Assembly: GCF_014898055.3 (NCBI RefSeq) | Contig: NW_023603184.1 | Span: 30,978,808-31,042,807, forward strand | From: Talpa occidentalis | Taxonomy: Eukaryota > Chordata > Mammalia > Eulipotyphla > Talpidae | Direction of reading: 5' to 3' | Length of the DNA: 64,000 nt | In this document: in pieces, positions 56,204-64,000 of the stretch | Layout of the letters: each line of letters begins with the position of its first letter | Position numbering within the stretch: position 1 is the first letter of the stretch | Notes under the pieces: model-generated | The model's database searches: none | Told to the model about the DNA's origin: nothing | What the model saw: the letters and a program-made list of their open reading frames with translations, nothing else | Position numbers and translations under genes: made by a program

Positions 56204-56538
56204 TCTGGACTGAATTGTGCCTCCACCCCCAACCCAAATCCATATGCTGAAATCCTTAACCCCCAAAGGGAGATAATTATGTTCTGACAGTGGGGTCTTA
56301 TGATGGGCTTAGTACCCTTTAGGAAGAGACAATAGAGAGACCTCCACCTCTCTGCCTTGAGGGGACACAGTGCAACAGCTGCCTTCTGCCAGAAAGAGAA
56401 TCTTCACCAAGAGCTGAATTGATCAACACCTTGATCCTAGACTTCACAGCCTCCAGAACTGAGAGAAATAAAAGTCTGTTATTTGAGACCCAGTCTACAG
56501 TATTTTGTTATGGCAGTTTTAGGTGACTAACACAAGCC
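56204..56538 (+). mobile_element. MaLR LTR (MLT1/MST-like)
   Basis: Reads 'ggactgaattgtgcctccac', 'atatgctgaaatccttaacc', 'ttgatcctagacttcacagc', 'agtattttgttatggcagtt'. Ancient solo LTR. Confidence 0.88.
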
Positions 56539-56590
56539 CACATACAATATATTAAATATTTGAAAGTTACACATCAAGAGAAACGATGAA

Positions 56591-56848
56591 GGGCCTTCCT
56601 GGTGGCATAGGCGATTGAGCGCTGGTGCTGTGAAGCTGTCCGCAGCCTCTGCAGCGCCGGTTTGATCCTGGCCGGCCGGCGAGAATCCCACATGGCAGGG
56701 CAGACCTCTCCTGTCTTGCCCGCTGCTCCCCTCAGCAGTCTGCCAGTTCTGTTCCCTGCTCTGTCTCTGGTGGCTCCTCTTACCCTTCTGTGACTCTGGC
56801 CTGTACCCTGGTTCTTGTATAAATAAATAAAATAGTAAAAAAAAAAAA
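56591..56848 (+). mobile_element. tRNA-derived SINE, intermediate subfamily
   Basis: Starts GGGCCTTCCTGGTGGCATAG, B-box region GGTTTGATCC, tail 'tataaataaataaaatagt' plus A tract. Flanks gaaacgatgaa / gaaaactgatgaa are a probable mutated target duplication. Confidence 0.9.
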
Positions 56849-56859
56849 GAAAACTGATG

Positions 56860-59490
56860 AAGAAAATGTTTCTATCTTGTCACATACTCTTTTGTAAAGA
56901 CCAAAAGGCCATATTGGCATTTAGGCTTCTTGTTTCTGCAGCACAGCTGGTTGGGTGGGGTAGAGCCTGCCTCTTGCTCTTACACATGAGCAGCCCCGCA
57001 AGACGGGTGAGGGAACATGGCTACACAAATAACCCCCCAAACAGCCCCACCTTGGCTATCCTTCACCTAAGTGCATAGTGAGGGTGGGGTCCACCTCAGG
57101 GAGTATTGGCAGGTTCAGGGTCACTCAGGCTGTAATCCCAGATGCTCAGAGATTAGAAGGAGGTGCGAAAGTGCTAGGTTGACACACCCCTTCAGCCCCT
57201 GAGAGTCCTCTCTTGGGTCGACTTGGGTCAACCTGGTGGAGCCCTCTGAAAGAGGGCTCCTGTACTGAGGCATTCCAGCCAAGTCTAGAAATGGAGAGCA
57301 CTCTAGCCAGGAGAGAAAGAAAGACTGGGCAAGAGAGATGGGATTTGGATCCACATCATCTGGTTCCGGAGCCCAAGCACTTCCACTCTTGCATCGCTGC
57401 TCAGCCAGAGCAGGGTCAGAGGACACGGCTGGCCAGGGAGTGGTCAGACGGCCTGACAGGTGGGAAACACATGGACAGACAGAGCAGTTTCCCTGGAGAC
57501 GGGCGCTCAGGGACACCCCACAAGGGCACTTCTCAACAATCTGACTCACGATTTCTCCTGCCTACTAGATTTGCACCCTTACTCAAGAGAGCCCAAACTT
57601 CTTATGAAAATAACCAAGCAATCAACTCTCCATGTACATTAAAGAAGACAGGTGAACACACATAAAAGAAAACACCTCACTTAATTCGCCCTCATGGTAA
57701 AGTGTCAGCCCCAGAATAAGACCAAGCATCCTGCAGAAGGATCGTGGCTAGTTGGAGGTGACAGAGTTGGGGTACAACTCCAGAATCCAAGTGCATTTTA
57801 ATTGGAGCACTTTGAAGTGATCCACAGTGGCACTAAATCATGTCCGTTCATTTGAACAGACGTTCATTAAGAGTGTTTCTGTGCCAGGCATTGATTAACT
57901 GCCAGTGAAGAGATGTGGACAAGGCCTGTCTCTGCTGGAGTGGCTGACGGGCCACGGGGGAAGGGGCTCTATGAAAAGTGCAGGCATAAGGGGAGGCAGG
58001 CAGCAACTGCAAGGGAGGGGGCTGGAAAGGCTTTACCAGGCAATGCTTCCACTGGACTTTCAAAGTTAAGTGGGAGGTGGCAGAGAACAGAGGGATGGAC
58101 ACTGGGAATGCTGGGGCTGTGTGGAATGCCCTTTGCTTGTTAACATGGGTGGGGATTTGAGGGTGGAACTGTTTGGCCTCTGAAAACCTGGGTACATAGA
58201 AGGAAAGCTTGTTTCCATTTTAAGTCAGGAAATGACCAGATCAGAGATGTACTGTGAGCTGGGTCACTGCATCAAGCACCAGACACTTTGTATCAAAGTG
58301 GCCTTTTTCTTCTCCTCTGCTCCCCTCCCCTATCTCTGAGTTCCCTGGAAACTGTTTCATTCCCTTCCTAGCCTCAGTGACTTCCGTAGGGTCAGGCATT
58401 CTTTTGCTGGATAAATGAATGAATGAACAAATGAATGAACTCTGCTACCTGGGTTGTATTCTGCTGTTTTGGCTTCCTTCTTTTTCCTGTGCTGTTTCTG
58501 ATTTTAGTTGGGGATTGAACGTGGGCTCTCACACAGGCCCCGAGGCTGTGAGTCTGTATGTGTATGTTTTACATCAGCCAAACCAAATAAACAAACACAT
58601 GGCAGAACCCCAGGCGTGCTGCTTCCACACTTGGCACAGGCAGCTGGCACGTGGCTGCCCCTCCTCAGCCACCCCTGCTCCTCCCTCCAGAGTCAGGATG
58701 CCGCCTCCAGGCTTGGCTGTGGATTTGGGAAGCCCCCTCTCCTCTCCAGCAGCAGCAGGCTCCAGGCACACACTGATACGCTCCTTTTAATTAGAGGAAT
58801 TGGAAATTGCTTCTGTCTTGAAACTGCAGAGCTGCTTGGCAGCCCCTAAGACAAGGAGGGTCCGTGACAGGCTGGTGACCACAGTACAGGGAGAGGACAG
58901 GGGGCTCACCCCCTCACCCCTAACTGTGCTTCCAGCTCCACTAAATGCATTCCAATGCACACATTGCCTTTTCCCGTACTGAGCCCCCTAGAGTCTACTT
59001 CTGGGGTGGTACCCAGCTCTTCAGGGGTCCCAAGTCAAAATATCAGTGCTCTTAGTACAGTGCTCACCTCTATTTCCACCCCCTGAGATTTTTCTTTATT
59101 TCCCCAAGTTAGTAACTGACAGGTAATTGCAGGGACCGTAGATCAGAAATTGAGGGCTGTGCTCCTTTTCCCTCACCCACAGCCCTAGTGTGTCAAGCAT
59201 TTTTTATTTTACTACCAAACTGCTTTGCTAATCCAGCTCTATCTTCTCATCATCCCCTCTGCTACTGTGCTGGTTCATGTCTCATCCTCTCTCTGTGAAC
59301 TTCCACGACTGGAGATGTCCTTTCTCCAGTCTCCTTTATTTGATCCCTTTAACTTTCCAGATATCATATTGGTCTTTCTAAATTACTGATTTGATCCAGT
59401 CACCCCTTTATCAAATAAACAAACACAAAATCTTCAATAGCTTATCAGAAATTGTGGGATGTTCTTCCATCTACATTATTTTCTAGTAAT
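56860..59490. other. Unique non-coding DNA
   Basis: An L2-like end with (GAAT)n is at about 58330-58440. The overlapping frames at 57121-57665 have no recognised domain. No gene supported. Confidence 0.4.
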
Positions 59491-59507
59491 ATAACCCCCA
59501 CATTTTA

Positions 59508-59785
59508 TTTTACTTTTTTGAAAGTTTTATTTATTTATGCATACAAGAGCTGGGGGGTACAGGTCAGAGATGCAGGGGGGTGAGATGATTCAGAGACAGA
59601 GTGGGGAACAGAACAGGCGGATCGACCGAGGTACACTGCTGAGGGGAGCAGCGGACGAGACAGGAGAGGTCTGCTGCGCCATGTGGGTTAGCTCCCTGGC
59701 CGGCCAGGGATTGAACTCATGCTGCAGAGGCTGCAGATTGCTTCACAGTGCTGTGCTTAACCCCTTGCGCCACCAGGGAGTCCTG
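59508..59785 (-). mobile_element. tRNA-derived SINE, old subfamily
   Basis: Perfect 15-bp target duplication aacccccacatttta at 59493-59507 and 59786-59800, although the body is of the older type. Confidence 0.93.
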
Positions 59786-60088
59786 AACCCCCACATTTTA
59801 GATGAATACCCAGAGTAAAGACAGCATTTTCCATCCTCCTTTACAGGGGTGTGACTATGTTACTCAATTCTGATCAAGGAGATTTACCTAAAAATGGAGT
59901 AAGCAAATTTTAGCAGTGTCCTTAAAGGTGAGTAACGTGTCCTTCATCATCTTTCTTGCAGGATGGGATACAGATGTGAAGACTGGAGCTGGAGCAATCA
60001 TCCCATAAAATAGACAATCATAAAGTGACCTTGGCAAGAGGTCAAGGCAGTAAGATAGCATAGAGCCCCATAGCAACCATGAGCTTTT

Positions 60089-60397
60089 TTTTTTTTATAG
60101 AGGCATGTTTATTTATTTAATTTGTTTGTTTGTTTTGTTTATACAAGCACTAGGTACAGTCAGAAGCACGGGAGGGTGAGAGAATTCACCAGAGCCAGAG
60201 TGGGGAACAGAACAGGCAGACCGACCAAAGTACACTGCTGAGGGGAGCAGCGGGCAGCAGGAGAGGTCTGTGCGCCATGCGGGACCCTCCTCCGGTGGCC
60301 GGGGAGCAGCCGGGGATCGAACCGGCGCTTTAGAGGCCACGGAAAGCTTCGCAACCCAGCGCTCAACCGCTCAACCGCTGCGCCACCGGGGAGGCCC
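60089..60397 (-). mobile_element. tRNA-derived SINE, young subfamily
   Basis: Target duplication gcaaccatgagctttt / gcaaccatgaactttt at 60073-60088 and 60398-60413. A 9-bp duplication (gctcaaccgctcaaccgctg) lies in the A-box region, which lengthens the tRNA-like D-arm part. Confidence 0.94.
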
Positions 60398-60599
60398 GCA
60401 ACCATGAACTTTTGCTCCAAATTTTCACATAAGAAAGAAATAAGCTCCTACCTGGATTAAGCCACTGCTCTTTCAGGGCTCCAGGGACCTTAACTTTAAT
60501 GAACTATCACCAACACCAGGGATCTGGCACAAAAATGCCCCTAGGAGTCAGGCAGGTAATGTAATTTAATAATGACTTCAGGAGGCAGGCAACTAGGAA

Positions 60600-60745
60600 T
60601 GGATTTATTGATTCATTCATTTGTATTGATTTAGTCTTTCCATTTTCCATGTAACACATATTTATAATGTCCTACTATGTGCCGGGCACTCAGATACTGG
60701 GAGACAAAGATCAATCTGACTTGGACTCTATTTAGAGGAGATTCA
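60600..60745. repeat. L2/MIR-like fragment
   Basis: 'ttattgattcattcatttgt' and 'cctactatgtgccgggcact' resemble the common L2/MIR motif. Confidence 0.5.
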
Positions 60746-61550
60746 CTCTGGTTGGGCAAAATAACCTTTAAACAAATACAGAAAAGTGTTATGGAGACTA
60801 ACAGCTGTTCTACAAATAGCTGAAGAAGTGTAAAAGAGATTGTGTCAATGCCAACTAAAGTTCTGAAAACAGAAACATCAAGAGCAGAAAACTCCCCTCT
60901 GAGAGCTTGAAGGGGAAGGGTATACAGAATAAACAAAGGGTGGGAGGCTGTGGCTCCCTGCTGCTGTAACTCCTTTCCTTTTCAGGGAATTGCAAACAAT
61001 TGATAGAATAGAATAGACTCCAAGTGAGCTCCAAGAGGAGGCAGAGAGGTTGGCTGGAGACACAGCTCAAGTTGTCTAGGACCAAGTCCAGGTTAATTCT
61101 GCCACCTTTGTTCCCTCACTGAACCCTTCACAGGATTTGATCATCATAGACAATCATTCGTTCTTCCGAGCACCCCCTTGTAGAAGACCTGATGATTTGA
61201 AGCTGTAGTGAGTTTAAAGAGTGGACATGTGCTAAGTGCTAAGTGCAATTTTTTGTAATATGAAAAGTCTACCTGAAGGTTTTCATCTCTGCAATTCTTG
61301 TCCCATCACCTCAAGACAAAATAATTTTGGATGTTCAGGTGATATTAAAAATAGATAACAACCCAGTATTACACAGAACTGACAAATCAGATCAGAAACT
61401 GGACGTCAGCACACTATTTGGCACCATGTGTGGGGCCCCAGTGTGCATCAGCCCTGTGGGGAGGGGGAAGAGGAGGAGGAGGTTTTTCAATGGGGGACTC
61501 TGGGTGCCTTGGCGGTGGGTGTGGTATAATAACATACATCTGAACAAGTG
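60746..61550. other. Unique non-coding DNA
   Basis: No supported gene. Confidence 0.35.
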
Positions 61551-61554
61551 TGAC

Positions 61555-61702
61555 CCTATGTCTGAGTCATACACAGTACTGTACACTGATGTTACACACT
61601 GATGTTATACACTGTACAGTGAGTCATACACAGTACACTGTACATACACTATACACTGATGTTACTCCTGTAAAATTATTAAAAAAAAAAAAAAAAAAAA
61701 GG
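61555..61702. repeat. Short imperfect tandem repeats, palindrome and A tract
   Basis: 'acactgatgtta' occurs several times and 'tcatacacagtac' twice. The perfect 12-bp palindrome CACTGTACAGTG is at 61610-61621. The region ends in an A run of about 20 bp. Confidence 0.8.
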
Positions 61703-61703
61703 T

Positions 61704-61992
61704 GGACCTCCCCGGTGGCGCAGCAGTTGAGCTCTGGGTTGCAAAGCTGCCCGCAGCCTCTGCAGTGCCGGTTCGATCCCCGGCTGTTCCCCGGCCACCA
61801 GAGGAGGGTCCCACATGGCCCACATGGTGCCCAGACCTCTCCTGCCACCCGCTGCTCCCCTCAGCAGTGTACTTCGGTCCTTTTGCCTGCTCTGCTCCCT
61901 GCTCTGGCTCTGGTGGATTCTCTCACCTTCCCGCGCTTCTGACTGTACCCAGTGCTTGTATAAATAAATAAATAAATCGTTGGAAAATACAA
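61704..61992 (+). mobile_element. tRNA-derived SINE, young subfamily
   Basis: Near-consensus copy beginning 'ggacctccccggtggcgcag', with a 9-bp duplication (cccacatggcccacatgg) in the body. It starts directly after an A tract. The flanks 'aaattattaaaaaaa' and 'aaattaaaaaaaaggtag' suggest a target duplication within that A-rich stretch. Confidence 0.9.
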
Positions 61993-61999
61993 ATTAAAA

Positions 62000-63690
62000 A
62001 AAAGGTAGTGTAAAAGTGACTCACCTGCATTTCTCAGAATGGTGGAAGCAGGAATTACAAAGGCACAAGACGCACAGAAGGTGGCCTATCACTAATTTTC
62101 ACTTTGCACTCTGTTTTGCAACCTGGGTCAGGTCCCCACTCTGTTTCAGTGTAATTCAGTCGAGCCAGTTATCAGGGGCTGGGCACTGGGTTATTGGAAC
62201 CGCCTCCCCCAGCACATCAAGTCATCGGCTCCTCCCACCTCCAGGGCCCCCTAAGGGGCTCAGACCTGTTTCCTATGGAGTGGAGCTTCTCACTCTTCAA
62301 ATGGAGCTGCAAATCCCCACAGCAGTCTCTGCTGCACTTTCTTCCCTCTCTCTTTCCACCTTTCACAATTTCTTGCACTGCAAACAGTCGTGTGCTCACC
62401 CCGAGAACACATACCTGACTATTTCCCCTCTAAGCGCTTCCTCACAGGACGACTCCCTTTAAAGAATGCCTTAGGAGAATAGCAAAGAACAAGGCCAAGC
62501 TGCATTTGTCAACCATAAGGACCTTGGAAATAACTCCTCCAGCTGCTCGTTTCTAAAAGTGGAAAGCTGAGACCCAGAAAACTGGACTGGGATGCCTGAA
62601 ACACACAGACAACACTCTGTGGCAGTTTGAAGTGTGTGCACTTTCCAATCCCTTTCTCTGTCTACACCTTGTAAAGGTGTAGAACAGACGGAAGAGTTAT
62701 TTACTGAAGTTAACCCCAGGCAAATACATAGTCCCTACTATGGGGTTGATTTATGGGACAGAGCTGTCAGGGAACCTCTTTGGACCCAAGTGTGAGGCCA
62801 GAGCACCAGGGAGCTCAGGTGATAGGGGTGGGGCTGGGTGTTTCCTCCCTAGTCTTCAGCTTTGAACCACTTGGGCCCAACAGGGGGTGTCAGAGTTGGG
62901 GGCATTAGCATTTGTTTTTTCACTTTGATCTTTTGTCTTTTAAGTGTTGTGCAAGATCTTATTACTGGAGTCTAACAAAATGAGCATGAGAATGTGGCTT
63001 CAATACCATGAAATCCTTTTCTTCTCAAAGTCCACTGACTGCCTCATTGAATCCCCATGAGTCTGCTCCTTACATGTCCTGCCTGTCAATGCAGCTCATC
63101 TGTGAAGTGGAAGTGGGAGCGGGGCACTAGTCCAGTGATTTTCAGGTTTCACCTTTTAGCTGCAGAGCCTCACCTGTTTTTTCCTCAATGTATAACCAGC
63201 ACGCAATACTCAGAGTAAAGCACAGCTGTTCAGACTGGAACTGAGGATAGGGATCTCCACCTACTGGGCCAAGGTCCAGATCCCCTTCCTGTTACCCCCA
63301 GGTCCCCAAGGAAGCCCTGGGGATCTAGTTGGAAAATCTTTGGACTGGATGACCTTTAAGTTTCTCCCTATTCCCCTTTATCATGGTAAAGCCAAGCCCT
63401 ATGAATTGAGGAGGGCAGACATTCTAGCCCAATTACACAAAAGAACCAATTGATCATAGAAGTGGCACATTATTTGTCCAAGTTGTAGAGCGACTCTGCT
63501 GTCTTCCTGTCAAGTCTTGTCCCCACACCTCCATGGAGAGAACAGGCACTTTAGTCAAATAGAAATACTTAGAAGTTCCTCAAATAGGACACTTACTTTC
63601 ACTCCTCCAGGCCCTATAAAGCATTGATACTCTTGTCAGACTGTGGACATTTGTTTTCAAACTGGGCTCAGAGGCACCTTTCCCCGGAAG
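62000..63690. other. Unique non-coding DNA
   Basis: No supported gene. The frame at 62016-62462 (+, 148 codons) has no recognisable family or splice context. Confidence 0.4.
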
Positions 63691-63694
63691 ACTG

Positions 63695-63890
63695 TCTCAA
63701 ATGTCCCCTTTTCTTTGTGAACGCAATGTTCTGGAGCTGCCTGTGTCTCAGCACATCACACGGCCTTTGTTGATTTATCCCCTTGACTCTTCCACTAGAG
63801 GGCCGCCTATCTTATTTATCATTACTGACTTTTCAGAGTATCTTGCACACAGTAGATATTCAAAAAGAGATACTGAGTGATGGATTAAGA
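63695..63890 (+). repeat. L2 LINE fragment
   Basis: Contains 'aatgttctggagctgcctgt', 'tccactagagggccgcctat' and 'cttgcacacagtagatattc' in L2 order. Confidence 0.7.
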
Positions 63891-64000
63891 AGAGAGGCAG
63901 TTTGGGGGCTGAGGTGCTGGCCTCGCATCACCAAGGCGGTGACTTTACAACAGTTCCCAGCAGTTTCCACCTTGCTCTCTTTGGATTTTCCTGCCTTCCT

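Overview
The window looks like mammalian intergenic or deep-intronic DNA with no gene I can support. No open frame exceeds about 175 codons, none shows a recognisable protein family apart from an L1 ORF2 remnant, and the longest frames lie in LTRs, SINEs or GC-rich DNA. Mammalian-wide fossils (MIR, L2, MaLR/MLT1-type LTRs, MER5-like DNA transposons, old L1 3' ends) show that the host is a placental mammal. The dominant young repeat is a tRNA-derived SINE with Pol III A and B boxes and a tail of the form AATAAATAAATCTTT(A)n, seen about 20 times. It does not match, from memory, the standard primate, rodent, carnivore, horse, pig, whale or vespertilionid-bat SINEs. A laurasiatherian, perhaps a horseshoe or leaf-nosed bat (Rhin-1-like SINE), is my tentative guess and is inference only.

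Layout. 1-13 kb: unique sequence with MER5, L2 and MIR fossils, a minus-strand L1 3' end split by a SINE, and four SINEs, one of them a head-only copy. 13.1-18.0 kb: a dense cluster of one short LTR family (called LTR-A here), with six LTR copies in both orientations. They include a complete 2.1-kb element with two LTRs, a 1.05-kb non-coding interior and a 5-bp target duplication, a tandem LTR pair nested inside a SINE, and a solo LTR with its own target duplication. 18.0-19.0 kb: old L1 3' end. 21.9-25.1 kb: a second LTR cluster with an inverted pair of about 600-bp LTRs (LTR-B), an intervening LTR-like block (LTR-D), and LTR-C followed by an inverted piece of itself. 25.5-26.6 kb: young L1 3' end and a MaLR LTR. 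27.1-28.6 kb: the GC- and CpG-richest stretch, followed by AT-rich, homeobox-site-rich sequence. 28.6-41 kb: mostly unique with MIR and L2, and several stretches that read like conserved non-coding elements. 41-45 kb: SINEs plus an older LTR-B relative. 45-50 kb: unique DNA with a GC-rich candidate regulatory block near 46.1 kb. 50-64 kb: SINEs, MaLR LTRs, L2/MIR and simple repeats.

The most notable content is the set of lineage-specific retroelements and their reciprocal nesting (LTR into SINE, SINE into LTR), which shows the two families were active over the same period. I found no CRISPR array, operon, tRNA or rRNA gene, and no convincing novel coding system. Repeat family names for ancient elements come from remembered consensus features and were not checked against a library.
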